Source: Platanthera guangdongensis
Lineage: Eukaryota; Streptophyta; Magnoliopsida; Asparagales; Orchidaceae
NCBI GenBank assembly: GCA_039583875.1
Contig: CM077159.1
Coordinates: forward strand, 3,592,371 to 3,656,370
Direction: 5' to 3'
DNA length: 64,000 nucleotides
Positions 46,586 to 57,764 of this stretch are shown here, piece by piece. Position 1 is the first letter of the stretch. Every line of letters starts with the position of its first letter. Position numbers and translations under genes: made by a program. A model generated the notes under the pieces. That model was not told the DNA's origin and did no database searches. It saw only the letters and a program-made list of their open reading frames with translations.

Positions 46586-47733
46586 ATCCTCCCCCACTCA
46601 AAATCGCGCATCTCCGATGCGTGGGCGGATAGAAAGCGGCGGAGAAGCTCGGCATCCAAACGTTGAAGCTCTGTCGCGAGGACCCATGAGTCGTCCGACG
46701 GTGGGCGGTCACGCCAACGGATGAGGAAGCGGTAGGTAGCACCGGCAGGAGTAGTAAATGGCTCAGCAGCGAGTATCATATCTGGATGGAGAAACGTCTT
46801 GGGAAACCTGGGAAACATGTCAGCAGTAGGAATAAAAGAAGGCAACGTACCATCCGATGTTATACCTGCGGGGACCGGAGGAGAGAGATCATCCAAACTA
46901 CCACTCCCCAACCCATTAGAAATTTCAGTGGAGGGAGAAGACGACAAAGAAACCAACTCTTGTGGAGGCGCAACAAACAGCGTCAAATCCGAGACATTAA
47001 AAATAGGGGAGATACCCCATTCAGCAGGCAAATCCAATACGAAAGCGTTGTCACCTAGCTTCTTTATAATCCGAAAAGGACCGGCGCGTTTTGGAGCTAA
47101 CTTTTTAACGGTGCCAGTTGGCATTCGTTCGGGAACTAACCGTACTAAAACCAGATCGCCGACCTTAAAGTGTGACACCTTCCTATGTAGATTAGCGTGC
47201 GCTTGATAAGACTCATATTGAGCAGTCAAGGTAGCTCGTATACGTGCATGTAAGTCGTGAATATGTTGGGCGAAGGATTGTGCAAATTGACTTGTTTTGT
47301 ATGTGGGAGGTAAGGGGACCAAGTCAAGTGGCACAGGGGCCTTATACCCGTGGACAATTTCATTCGGAGACATACCCGTGGACCGATTTTTAGAATTATT
47401 GTAAGCTAGTTGTGCATGTGGAAGCAGTAAATCCCAAGTGCCTTTATGGTCGCTCACGAGACATCGAAGAAGATTTCCTAGGCTCCGATTGACTACTTCC
47501 GTCTGGCCATCAGTTTGTGGGTGATAAGCCGCGGAGAATAATAATTTTGTGCCCATAAGAACCCACAAGGTTTTCCAAAAGTAGCTAGTGAACTTGACGT
47601 CCCTATCTGAGACAATAGTCTTCGGAACGCCACGGTGACTAACGACGTCTTTAAAATACAGTTTCGCAATGTGAGAGGCGTCGTTGGTCTTACTACAGGG
47701 GAGGAAGTACGCCATCTTGGAGAACCTATCCAC
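46399..47733 (-). CDS. pol: Gypsy-3 integrase core, chromodomain and LTR-encoded tail
   Basis: 444 codons. The frame really continues from the upstream integrase after a frame change at a C7 run near 47770. Motifs: [39 protein letters not shown] (integrase D,D,E core), FKVGDLVLVRLVPERMPTG (GPY/F-type region), chromodomain YRFLIRWRDRPPSDDSWV, two copies of a 13-residue Pro/Asp repeat, and the tail LRYNLRPRRAKLA. The stop at 46399 lies inside the 3' LTR. The chromodomain probably directs integration to a chromatin context. Confidence 0.88.
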   Translation of the reverse strand: MDRFSKMAYFLPCSKTNDASHIAKLYFKDVVSHRGVPKTIVSDRDVKFTSYFWKTLWVLMGTKLLFSAAYHPQTDGQTEVVNRSLGNLLRCLVSDHKGTWDLLLPHAQLAYNNSKNRSTGMSPNEIVHGYKAPVPLDLVPLPPTYKTSQFAQSFAQHIHDLHARIRATLTAQYESYQAHANLHRKVSHFKVGDLVLVRLVPERMPTGTVKKLAPKRAGPFRIIKKLGDNAFVLDLPAEWGISPIFNVSDLTLFVAPPQELVSLSSSPSTEISNGLGSGSLDDLSPPVPAGITSDGTLPSFIPTADMFPRFPKTFLHPDMILAAEPFTTPAGATYRFLIRWRDRPPSDDSWVLATELQRLDAELLRRFLSAHASEMRDFEWGRIDGAAPPTLPDDDPVAAAPPTLPDDDPVAAAQQVKDLRRHDNATDANGKLRYNLRPRRAKLA

Positions 47734-47749
47734 AACAACGAGTATAGAA

Positions 47750-49625
47750 TCATGACGTCGCAGGGTGGGGGGGAAGGCCTAATACAAAGTCCATGCTCAC
47801 GTCTTCCCACGGGACGGACGGAATAGGTAGCGGAGTGTATAAACCTACATTGGACTTAGTACCTTTAGAAACTTGGCACGTACGGCAACTGCTCACAACT
47901 TTCCCAACCATCGCCTTTAATTTAGGCCAAAAGAATTTCTCCTCTACGAGCGTTATCGTTTTGTCTCTGCCAAAGTGGCCACTCAAGCCACCACTATGTA
48001 ACTCCCAAATGATGTGGAGTCGCAAAGAGGAGTGGGGGATACACAATTTTCCGTGTTTGAATAAGTATCCGTCTCTAAGTGAATAGGCCGTGATGGTCGT
48101 GGGAGAGCTATCCTGGGCAGATAAGTATGGCTCCTGAAAATCAGGGCATGTGGCGTATTCATCCTTTATGCGCTCGAACCCTACCACGTGGACTTGCATG
48201 GAGGAAAGTAAGAGGGTGAGGCGACTGAGTGCATCGGCAACTCGATTGTCGGTCCCTTTAAGGTGCTTGAGAGTAAATGTGTATTCTTGCAAGAAGGATA
48301 CCCATTTAGCGTGGCGCGGGCTGATTTTGTGCTGACCATTGATGAATCGCAACGCTTCATGATCAGAGAGGATCACGAACTCCTTATGAAGGAGGTAGTG
48401 CCTCCAATGATGCAAACATCTAATGACCGCATAAAACTCCCTATCGTAATTGGAATAATTTAATTTAGCACCCGCTAACTTCTCACTAAAATAACTAACC
48501 GGGTGCCCTCTTGACTCAAGACACCTCCAATCCCTACGCCAGATGCATCACAAGTAAGCTCGAAGACCTTGGTGAAGTCTGGGAGACGTAACACCGGTGC
48601 TTCGGTCATAAGCTCCTTAATACGATGGAATGCAAACGTGGCGGATTTGGACCATGTGAATTCTCCTTTCTTCATGCAGTCCGTAATGGGTGCCATAATG
48701 CTACTAAAATCACGTATGAAACGACGATAAAAGGTAGCTAACCCGTGGAAACTACGCACCTCACGAAGGCTAGTGGGCTCGGGCCAGTCTCTAATCACCT
48801 GAACCTTTCCTGGGTCAACACGAATTCCTTCAGAGCCAACTATATAACCTAAGAATTCAACCTCCGAAACATAAAATGTGCATTTCTTTAGATTTAGATA
48901 TAAGGTTTCAGTCCTTAAGGTGGAGAGGACTACTTTGATGTGAGAGAGGTGTTCGGCGGGGGAGGTACTAAACACTAGGATATCATCAAAATACACTACA
49001 ACAAACTTCCCCATATATGGCCTAAAGATGTGCGTCATCATCCGGGAGAAGGTGCTGGGGGCATTGGATAGCCCAAAGGGCATCACAAGCCATTCATACA
49101 ACCCGTCCTTAGACTTGAACGCCGTCTTCCACTCATCCCCCTCTCGGATCCTGATTTGGTGGTAACCACTCCGTAAGTCCAGTTTAGAGAAGATAGTGGC
49201 ACCCGATAGGACATCCAAGAGATCATCTAGTCGCGGAATTGGAAACCTATATTTTATAGTAATTTTGTTGAGAGCTCGGCTATCAACACACATGCGCCAG
49301 GTGCCATCCTTCTTAGGGGCAAGAAGAGCGGGGACAGCACATGGGCTCATACTCGTCCTAATAAATCCCTTATTTAACAACTCCTCTATCTGAGTTTGTA
49401 ACTCTATGTGGGCAGTTGGATTAAGCCTATAGTGTGGTTGGTTGGGTAAGGACGATCCGGGATAAGGTCTATTGCGTGTTGTATATCTCTAAGCGGTGGT
49501 AACGACGAAGGCAACTCCTCCGGGTATACATCCCTAAACTCATCCAACAATACCCGTAGCTCTCGGGGTAAATCTTCCAACACGCCACCATCAGTTTTTT
49601 CACTCAGAAGTACAAGAGCGTACAT
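47750..49625 (-). CDS. pol: Gypsy-3 RT, RNase H and integrase zinc domain (three frame segments)
   Basis: Segments 49625-49404, 49380-48475 and 48415-47750 together encode RT ([42 protein letters not shown], catalytic YFDD), RNase H ([36 protein letters not shown]) and the integrase zinc domain ([14 protein letters not shown]...CRTCQVSKG). Frame changes occur near 49627, 49455, 48515 and 47770, each one base at or beside a G or C run when compared with gypsy-2. No nonsense codon appears in the right frames. It could be intact in reality, with assembly errors, or a recently broken copy. Confidence 0.85.
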
Positions 49626-51316
49626 TATTCCCCAATAAAGGGATCCTTCACAAATTCCTTCCTACCAACTAAACTCAAGGCTTTCCTCTCAACTGGGATG
49701 GTGGTATCCTTAGCCAACACTACCGGCTCTTTTGGCACAGTCGGTCTCAAGGTGACGATCTTGCCATTGAATTTAAACTCATAAGTGTTGGCACGACCAT
49801 AGTGCGTCACATCACGGTCATATAGCCACGGGCGGCCTAATAACACATGACAAACGTCCATTGGAAGGACGTCGCACCAAACCTCATCCGTGTAGGATTT
49901 GAAAGACAGGGGGACTAGGCACCGTTGGGTAACCTTAATAGTAACCTTACTAATCCAAGCGACCTGGTAGGGGGTCGGGTGCGGCTCGATGGTCAAGGAC
50001 ATACGCTTAACGGCATTCTCAGAAACGGCGTTTACGCAACTACCACCATCAATAACTAATTTGCAAAGTTTTTCTCCACTCTTAAAGATCAGGGAAAAGA
50101 TGCTCGTCCTCTTCCAGTCGTCTACCGGACGAGGAGTGGTCAAAATGCAACGCATCACCATAAGGCGGTGATCGTCCTCCAAGTCACTAGGGACTCCGTC
50201 AAGGTCGCTCTCCTCTTCGGCCTCATGGACATAGTCGTCAGGGTCGGTAGTGGACTCTAGTAAGGCTATGGCCTTCGTCTTGGTGGGGCATTCATAGGCA
50301 TAGTGGCCTTGAACACCGCATGAGTAACAAGTGGTGTTAGCCTTGCTAACCTTTCCAACGGGGATACGCTCACTAGCGGGGTTCTTGGTATTTCTCGCGG
50401 TAATCACAACAGATTTCGACTCGGAGGATCTAAATCTTCCTTTATCAGGAAAAGTGGAAGAAGAGGCCCCAGCGGTGGACTTATTCTTCGCATTAGAATA
50501 ACGGGAGTGAGCTTTAGATGCTAGGTTCTTTTCAATGTCCAAGGCGGCATTGAAAGTCGTATTCAAGTCCGTGTGACCATAACGCAAGAGTTTCCGCTGA
50601 ATGTCGGGGTGAAGTCCCTTGCGAAATCTAGATAAAGTTACTTCGGGGATCTCTCGAAGGTCACAACGTACCATACGGTCCTTAAGTTCTCCCATATATT
50701 CAGCAACAGACATTGAGCCTTGCCGAAGGGTGGCAAGCTCATCGAACATTTGCGTCCGATGGTACGCGGGAACGTACTGATCGGTTAGCAGGTTCTTCAT
50801 AACAGCCCATCCAATGAGTGGGACCCCGTGCCCAGCTCCTAACCTACGTTCTTCATTCAGCCAATAGGTTTTGGCACGTCCCATTAATTTCATCCTGGCA
50901 ACTTGAACCTTTTGGGGGTCCGTGAGGTTGTGCCATTCGAAATAGCACTCCATGTCTATAGCCCAATGGAGGAAGATCTGGGGATCTCCCATGCCATCAT
51001 AGGTGGGGGCATCTATCTTGATAGCCCTCGTGATATCAAAGCCTCGCTCGGGGCGGGGTTCTCGAGGGGGCATACGGGGAGAGTTTCCCTCAGAATCCGA
51101 ATCAAAGTTCGGTTGGTGCCGGTTGGGCTGCCCAGCATTAACGGGAGGTGGGGGTGGCCTTGCTTGATTTTGTAGGATCTGGGCTAAGGCGTTCCTAAGC
51201 TCTGTCATTTCGGCACGAAGACCTGCTATAGCCTCGGTGTTGGGATCACCATGCTCGTTCGCAGTCATCCTAGACGTAGACGGGGTTGCGTACTCCGTTC
51301 CTAGCCTAGTGCGCAT
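49625..51316 (-). CDS. gag: Gypsy-3 gag and protease
   Basis: 563 codons from ATG 51316 (MRTRLGTEYATPSTSRM), fully open. Gag core GFDITRAIKIDAPTYDGMGDP, YFEWHNLTDPQKVQVARMKL, YVPAYHRTQMFDELATLRQGSM. Zinc knuckle CYSCGVQGHYAYEC. The protease region reads LVIDGGSCVNAVS: the catalytic Asp is present, but the usual D-S/T-G has become D-G-G. The equivalent in gypsy-2 is DSG. The frame ends at 49625 because of a frame change at a GGGG run. Leader and primer-binding site lie upstream. Confidence 0.9.
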   Translation of the reverse strand: MRTRLGTEYATPSTSRMTANEHGDPNTEAIAGLRAEMTELRNALAQILQNQARPPPPPVNAGQPNRHQPNFDSDSEGNSPRMPPREPRPERGFDITRAIKIDAPTYDGMGDPQIFLHWAIDMECYFEWHNLTDPQKVQVARMKLMGRAKTYWLNEERRLGAGHGVPLIGWAVMKNLLTDQYVPAYHRTQMFDELATLRQGSMSVAEYMGELKDRMVRCDLREIPEVTLSRFRKGLHPDIQRKLLRYGHTDLNTTFNAALDIEKNLASKAHSRYSNAKNKSTAGASSSTFPDKGRFRSSESKSVVITARNTKNPASERIPVGKVSKANTTCYSCGVQGHYAYECPTKTKAIALLESTTDPDDYVHEAEEESDLDGVPSDLEDDHRLMVMRCILTTPRPVDDWKRTSIFSLIFKSGEKLCKLVIDGGSCVNAVSENAVKRMSLTIEPHPTPYQVAWISKVTIKVTQRCLVPLSFKSYTDEVWCDVLPMDVCHVLLGRPWLYDRDVTHYGRANTYEFKFNGKIVTLRPTVPKEPVVLAKDTTIPVERKALSLVGRKEFVKDPFIGE

Positions 51317-51588
51317 TCATGTTTGGGAGGCCCCGGGCAAGATGAATTTTTCTAGGACTGAAGCTATATTGAAAATAAGATATTTTGATATATTCCCGAT
51401 GAGAATAACACGTAGATCGTTAAAAATTTTTTTTTTTGAAATTGTGCTGAAAAATAAAGTTTTCAGCCCGCTATTTGCAGACCACAGAAAATATTTTTTT
51501 TGGAGTTCTAACGATCGGATCTCTAACAAGGAACGCAGAGAGGATGTTTGCAACGTGAAAGTTGAAACGACCGCCTCTGATACCAAAT

Positions 51589-52790
51589 TGGTGTAGGGAT
51601 GTTTGTGAGATGGACGTGCTTACGTGAACGGCGGATTACCCATCACAGAACATAGAAAAAAATAAGAGAGTGCTCCGACCAAAAGCGAACGAAAAGGGGT
51701 CGGTTGGCTCTCAAAAATACGGGACTCGATACAACGTCCTTAGGACCTACTCTCCAACAAGCACACAACTCGCGCCTAGCCGGACTCGATACCACGACCT
51801 TAGGACCTACCTCTCCAACAAGCACACATCTCACCGCACCTACACAAGCATCTATTCTTTTCAAAATAAGCCGTCAATCGCAGCAAAAATATATTTAGGA
51901 GCGGCGGTAAACGAAAAGGAGGGATCAAGAACAAGTTGAGATTACCTCCCTTGTTAGCACCAAAGCGTGCCCAATCTTGGAGAACAAGTCAAGGCTTGGC
52001 CTAGTTTGTTCTCTAGCGGATCTTCCAATCCGAAAAACAAGAGGGTCAATAACAACGTTCGATTCAGATTTGCAAGCGAAAACACTTTAAAATCGCGGAA
52101 AAGACGGATGAATAACCTCCACAAAATTCTCACAGCAAGAAACACAAAGATAGGGAAGAGATTACCCAACCAAGAAGAAGATCACACAATATTTGTGGGA
52201 GAATCACTCTCTCCACGGTTCCACCGGTTTCACACCGAAGGGGGCTGCTTCCTTCTTCCACGGAGTCGCACCGAGAGAAGCCACGCCGGAGTCGCACCGA
52301 ACGGGGATGGAGGAGGCAAGGCTTGGCTTCACACCAAAGGGGAGGAGGTGGCTATGGCTTTCACCATGGTGGCCGAAATTCCTCAAGGGGGTTTCTTTAG
52401 GTTTCTTTTTCCAATCCATAACTCATCATAATATCCTCCTTTAAATAGGAGTTACAAAAGAGATCCAACCATCCATGATGGAGATGAAATCTCATCCATC
52501 CGGGCGGTTACATACACCAAGAGTTTAATAGCACACCAACATGAAAATAAAAATAATACAAGCCAAATGTTTTAAGCAATTAAAATAAAACTAAGTAGAA
52601 TTATTAAGCAAGCTTTGCGCGCCGCGGACGGAGGTTGTATCGCAGCTTTCCGTTAGCGTCCGTGGCGTTGTCATGACGCCGCAAATCTTTAACTTGTTGC
52701 GCCGCAGCAACCGGGTCATCATCAGGAAGTGTTGGAGGGGCCGCAGCAACCGGGTCATCATCAGGAAGTGTTGGAGGGGCCGCGCCATCA
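51589..52790 (-). repeat. 5' LTR of gypsy-3
   Basis: 1202 bp, essentially identical to 45385-46585. Next to it on the element strand comes ATTTGGTATCAGAGGC, the initiator tRNA primer-binding site (51574-51588). A TTTAAATA box at about 52440 (minus strand TATTTAAA) is a candidate promoter. Confidence 0.92.
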
Positions 52791-52795
52791 CTATT

Positions 52796-53744
52796 AAATC
52801 TGTGGAGGTTGTCCTGTCAGGGGTGAGTTCCGGGGTGTCTACGGAGACCCCATCAGAAGTTGCTACAAAAGAGAGGGGTTTTGGCCCATGGACCCTAGTG
52901 CAACGCAGACCTAAGCCGGTTGATCCCCCTATCATCACGAGTGGGCCATCACGGGTGCCAGTTGATCCCCCTATCGTCGCGAGTGGGCCATCACATGTGC
53001 CAGTTGACAATATGAGTGGGTCTACAAGCGGGCGTGGGAGACGACGTCGGGGTAGAGGAGGACGAGGGGGAGGAACAACAAGAAGAGTAGATGGGCCTAC
53101 ATGAGTGGTTAATGGGCCGGCGGTGGTGCCACTGCAAGATATAGGTGGGCTGGAGGCAGGGCACCGATCCGGGACTGCCATAGATGGGCCAGGAAGGGAG
53201 ATCTTGATGCAGGAGACTGAGGTGGGCCGGGATGGGAGCTCTAGTTCAATGGGAACTCGTGGGGGATGATTGGGCCAGCTGTGCCCAGTAATGCTAACAG
53301 TTTTGGGTGCTGGCTCAGTTGGAGGATGAGCCACTAACTGAGGAAGTGGATATGGGCCTAGATACTGAACCTGTCTCGGTGGACTCTGTTCCCCCCGATG
53401 TGCCCGTGGTGCCGCTGGCTGACAACATTGATTCAGGAAATGTACAATCGGGATTTCTCGCCCCCGTTCTAGAGCGTCTGATTAGTTTGTGTAAGGTGAC
53501 TGGCCAGCGCGCTGCTCTGCCGAGGAACCACCTAGAGAATACTAAGGATGGTGCGGGCCCGGGCTTGAAGAGGGGTCGGAAGCCGTTGGGCAGGGCCCAT
53601 TTATTTACCAAGGTGGCTAGGTTGGAGCTGGAGAAGAAACGGAATGCAATTAACTTTAAAAGTTGGCGGGGGGTGCTACAGTTCGACAGGGTGGACGAGG
53701 AGGGAGCTCTTCCGGTGGCGGGGACGCGTCCCCTTTGGTTCTGA
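52796..53744 (+). pseudogene. LINE2 ORF1, C-terminal region
   Basis: The ORF1 frame continues as KSVEVVLSGVSSGVSTETPSE, FGPWTLVQRRPKPVDPP, and a Gly/Arg-rich tract (RGRRRRGRGGRGGGTTRR), to a stop at 53104. After a shift, a second open stretch (53307-53744) contains RKPLGRAHLFTKVARLELEKKRNAINF and ends one base before the ORF2 ATG. FGPWTLVQRR is a motif I associate with plant L1 ORF1. Two breaks are present. Confidence 0.75.
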
Positions 53745-54851
53745 ATGTCTAACATCCTCTTTTGGAACTGTCGGGGTGCGCGCAAGAAGGGTACGCGTAA
53801 CTATCTCCGTGACCTCATCCTCCAACATAAGCTGGGGCTGGTTGGACTGCTTGAGACTAAGGTGGTGGATATCCTTCGTGTTGAAGTGGACAGACTTGCG
53901 GGCTGGGGCTGAGATTTTTTTCATTAACCTGCGGCTGGGAAGGCGGGGAGTATTTTGGTGCTCTGGAAGGCTGCTGAAGCTTGGTTTGAGGTGTTGGAGG
54001 TGGGGCCCAATGGGTGGTGGGCTGGGCTAAGTTCTCAGGCATCCCTCTCGTGCTTGTCTCTTTTATCTACGCTAATAAGGATTTGTACGTTCGTCGGGCA
54101 ATTTGGTCTGCTTTGAATTGTTGGCTGTCTGGATCCACGCCTGCTTTTGTTGGGGGAGACTTTAATTGTATCCTGCGACCTGAGGAGAAGATGGGTGGGA
54201 AAGAGTTTGTGTACTCGGCTGGCGCACGTGAGATGGAGGAGGCGTTTACATTAGTGGACCTGCGGGAAATTGATTTTGTCGGGCCACGATTCACTTGGTG
54301 TAACAATCAGCCAGGGGAGGGACGTATTTGGATTCGACTAGACCGGGTCCTGACCAATACCGAGGGCTGGGGGCTGCTTCCTATGGCCCGAGTGCGGAAC
54401 TTGAATCGGGTTGACTCTGACCATTGTCCTGTTTTACTCCCCCTGGTGGACTTTGGTGGACAACCCCGTCGCGCTTGGATGCGGTTCGAAGATACCTGGC
54501 TTTCCTATCTTGCTGTCAGATGTGTGGTCCAAAAAACTGGTGTAGACGTAGGTCTGGAAGTCCGGCTGAGGTGCTCCAGAGCAAATGCTCACGAACCCTT
54601 AGTGCCTTATTTGTTTGGAGCCGGAACAAACTTGCGGATCTGGACAAACTTAAGGCTTTGTTGGAGGCTGAGGTTGCTGAACTTCAGGCTCTGGAGTGTC
54701 GGGGGGTTGATTGGACTGCGGTTGATGCTTCCTCGCTCATTGAAAAGGTGAAGTCTCTCTTAGTTACCTTATCCCGTTTAAAATCGTGGTGGCGCCAAAG
54801 AGGGAAGGTGCGGTGGATCCAGTAGGGGGATGCCAATACTTCATATTTCCA
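53745..54851 (+). pseudogene. LINE2 ORF2, endonuclease part
   Basis: ATG at 53745: MSNILFWNCRGARKKGTRNYL, the classic start of plant L1 ORF2. A stop (TGA) follows after ~55 codons and the frame shifts. The endonuclease then continues from about 54014: FVGGDFNCILRPEEKMGG, PRFTWCNNQPGEGRIWIRLDRVL, NRVDSDHCPVLLPL (catalytic SDH retained). A further frame change lies near 54550. The enzyme would nick the target site. If LINE2 is 18S-specific, this domain probably contributes to the specificity. Confidence 0.87.
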
Positions 54852-54855
54852 CTCC

Positions 54856-56787
54856 ATGGCTTCGGCCCGGCGGCGTGAGAATCGAATCCTCCAAGCTGAG
54901 CTTGCTGACTCGGAGATCTCGGAGGACCCTGAAGTTATTGGGCAGTCCTTTGTTCAATTCTTTGCGCAAAAGTGGCAGTGCGACCCACCTGATTTGGAGG
55001 GTTGGCCGTCGTTTGAGGATCGTGTGGAGGTCATCCCCCAATTTGCGCCAGAGTTACTTCAAGAGGACTCTGATGTTGAAATTGGGGCTGTGGTGCGCTC
55101 TCTCAAACCTAACCGGGCTCTGGGTTGGGATGGTATGACTGCCTCTTTCTTTCAAAATTTTTTGGATGTTGCGGGTTTAGATGTGTGCAGGGCGGTGAAG
55201 GAGTTTTTCATTTCGGGGATCATGCCGGCTGATTGGAAGAAGACTGTGGTGGTGCTTATCCCCAAGGTGGCACATGATGATAGACCAGAGAAGTTTCGGC
55301 CCATTAGCCTCTGCCAAACGGTCTATAAAATTGCTATAAAGATTCTGGTGGGTCGTTTGAAAAATGTTCTCCCACGCCACATCTCTCCGAAGCAGGGTGC
55401 GTTTGTCCCGGGGCGGAGCATCTCCCACCATTGTCTCATCGCTCAGGAGGTTGTTAACAAGCTGCGGGTTTCTACCTCCAAGGAGGATCTTTTGGCTGTT
55501 AAGGTGGATATGGAGCAGGCGTACGATAGAATGAGCTGGCAAACACTGGAGCAGGTCCTCACCCGGTTCGGTTTTCCCGCCCGGTTCACCAACTGGTTGC
55601 TTCAATGTGTACAAGCGTCGTCCTACTCCTTGTTGATCAATGGGCGCGGATCCGAGTGGATTGAGGGGGCCTGCGGATTCCGACAAGGCTGCCCCTTGTC
55701 TCCCTATCTCTTTATTTTGTGCTCGGAACTACTCTCTTCAGTGATCCATGCCTCGGGCGCGGAGCTGTGATTCCCTCTATCTTCAGGTGGCCCTCACCTT
55801 TCTCATCTTCTCTATGATGATGACGTTCTCCTGTTTGCTCGGGCGAACTTGGAGGCGGTCTGGGAGGGCTCAAGATTGCTGGAAGCATACTACAGATGGA
55901 TTGGACAATGAATTAATAAGGCAAAATCTATGGTGTTGGCTAGCAAGGCAATGTCAGGGTGGCTTGGAGACCGGTGGGCCCGTAAGCTGGGATTCTGGAA
56001 GGTGGAGGAGCTTGACTACCTCGGAATCAAACTTGCCATGCAGAAGCTTACTAAGGTTGACTTTGCCACCTCGGTGAGCCGATGGCAGCACAAGATCCGT
56101 CAGTGGGGCAACCGACACTTATCTCTGGCAGGCCGTGTCGCCTTACTCCGCTTTTCATTCCTGTCGGGCCCGGTGTATGTGTTGACCCATTCGGCCTTCC
56201 CCCGTGCGGTGACTGAGATGGTGGAGCAGCTGGCCCGTAAATTCCTGTGGCAAAAGAGTGCAACCTCGCGGGGTTTGCACTATGTTAAGTGGGACATTAT
56301 TTACTCGCCAGAGCAGGCCGGGGGTCTGGGTCTCCGCCGATTACGTTGTTGGGAAGGCCCTTTACGGGCACGACTGGCCTGGAATCTGCTGACGGCTCCG
56401 ACCTCTCTCTTTGGGGTTGTCCTTCTCGGGAAGTATGGTGGGCGCATCGGTGATCCTTCTTCTAATCGAGCTGACTCCCCGGCGTGGGCAACCATCCGGC
56501 ATGGCCTCACCTGTCTTTCCCCAATTATTCGATGGCGTATTGGCAACGGTAGGCGGGTTGCGGCTCTGAAGGACATGTGGATCTTTGACATCCCCTGGAC
56601 CGCTGGCCCACGTTCGTGGAGAGCAAGGCGTTGGAGGGCCTCATGGTGGCTGACCTTATGGGTGCGGATAATGAATGGGATGTGGAGCTCCTTGATCAAG
56701 TTTTGGGGCGGGACCTTCGTAATGTTGTTTTGCAACTCTAGCCGGGCGGTGGGGGAGAGGATACCCCGGAGCTGTTATCACAGTTAA
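54856..56787 (+). pseudogene. LINE2 ORF2, reverse transcriptase
   Basis: RT motifs: SLKPNRALGWDGMTASFFQ, KKTVVVLIPKV, KFRPISLCQTVYKIAIKIL, QGAFVPGRSISHHCLIAQE, VKVDMEQAYDRMSW, FRQGCPLSPYLFILC, then a TGA at 55768-55770, the catalytic motif LLYDDDVLLF just after it, another stop near 55910, and YLGIKLAMQK with SLAGRVALLRF further on. The frame ends at 56785-56787. Two stops make it non-functional as read. Confidence 0.88.
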
Positions 56788-57227
56788 GTGGAAGAGGTAT
56801 TTCCTCCTTGGCTTACCCCCACTCGCTGCCTTCCTTCCCTGGACAAGGATGTAAGCTGGCTAAAGGTTATTCGGTTACATCCTCGTGAGAGATTCTTTTG
56901 TTGGCGGTTGGTCTGGGATGCGCTACCCACTCGGCAGTGGCTTCAGCACCGTGGGCTGGCGGAGGATTGTCTATGCCCTTGGGGTTGCGCGGTTACAGAG
57001 GATCGGGACCATCTTGTTGGCGGATGCAGCCAGCTGTAGGCTGTGGCGAAGGAACTCTACCAGTGGGGACTACGGATCTAATCGGCTAGACTTGGACAGA
57101 GGTTGAATGTGCCGCAAGACAGAGAGGGAAGGTCGCCCTCCAGCCGATTCGCCTAGTATGCTACGTGGCCTATCAATGATGGTGCACGCAGAATGCTAAG
57201 GTCCACAATAGGGAGGTTGGAACCCCC
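56788..57227 (+). pseudogene. LINE2 ORF2, zf-RVT domain
   Basis: The zinc-binding domain found after RT in plant L1 elements: HPRERFFCWRLVWDALPTRQWLQHRGL, CLCPWGCAVTEDRDHLVGGC (Cys/His ligands). It stops near 57037. The following ~180 bp are poorly conserved and lead into RNase H in another frame. Confidence 0.8.
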
Positions 57228-57764
57228 TTGGTTATTACGGCCTCTATTGTGGAAAACCTCACCCTATTTGACCAAGGTCGACTTCTGGGATGTTGGTGCA
57301 CCTCTCTCCCCCTGGGGCTTTTTCGTACTCCTTATTGGTGCCCCCCACCGCCCGGGTGGATTAAAGTTAATGTGGACGGTTCTCTCCTCCCATCTAGGTG
57401 TGCGGGGCTTAGTATCGTTGTCAGATCGGAGGCTGGTGTGGTCCTGATGGCGGCGGGTTTTGCTTGGCAGCACTGGGATCCGGGCCGTGTGGAACTTGAA
57501 GCTATTTTGGCTATTTGGCGGGTGGTTTCTCCGGCGCTTCTTGTGGCCAAGGGCATTATAATCGAAGGGGATGCTGGCAATGTCCTGGAGTTCTGTAGCA
57601 AGGCAGCCTGGGGGTCGGCACGGCCCAATACTTATCCGGGGAATGTTGATCTCACTTTTCTCTCTGATTTTGCGGCGGTGCAGTTCCAGCAGGTGGGGCA
57701 GGAAGCAAACCGCGTGGCGGACCACTTTGCACGGGTGGCGGTTCTGGGGGATTTCCTGTGGTAG
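57228..57764 (+). pseudogene. LINE2 ORF2, RNase H domain
   Basis: RVT_3-type RNase H: VNVDGSLLPSRCAGLSIVVRS, VELEAILAIWRVV, IIEGDAGNVLEF, NRVADHFARVAVLG. All four acidic positions can be seen. It ends at a stop at 57762-57764, followed by a ~165-bp 3' UTR with T-rich runs and the LINE 3' end at about 57930. Confidence 0.87.

Larger units (their letters stand above)
45385..52790 (-). mobile_element. Gypsy-3: very young chromovirus, same family as gypsy-2
   Basis: 7406 bp: 3' LTR 45385-46585, polypurine tract GAGTGGGGGAGGAT, gag-pol 51316-46399, leader with primer-binding site (about 51574-51588) and 5' LTR 51589-52790. By eye the two LTRs differ only by one A in a run (6 versus 7 after 45450 / 51655). 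TSD CTATT is intact. Gag-pol has four one-base frame changes at G/C runs and no nonsense substitution, unlike gypsy-2. Confidence 0.93.
45380..52795. repeat. Target-site duplication CTATT around gypsy-3
   Basis: CTATT at 45380-45384 and 52791-52795 directly flanks LTRs beginning TGGTGTAGGG and ending GCGCCATCA on the plus strand. The LINE2 ORF1 frame resumes at 52796. Confidence 0.9.
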
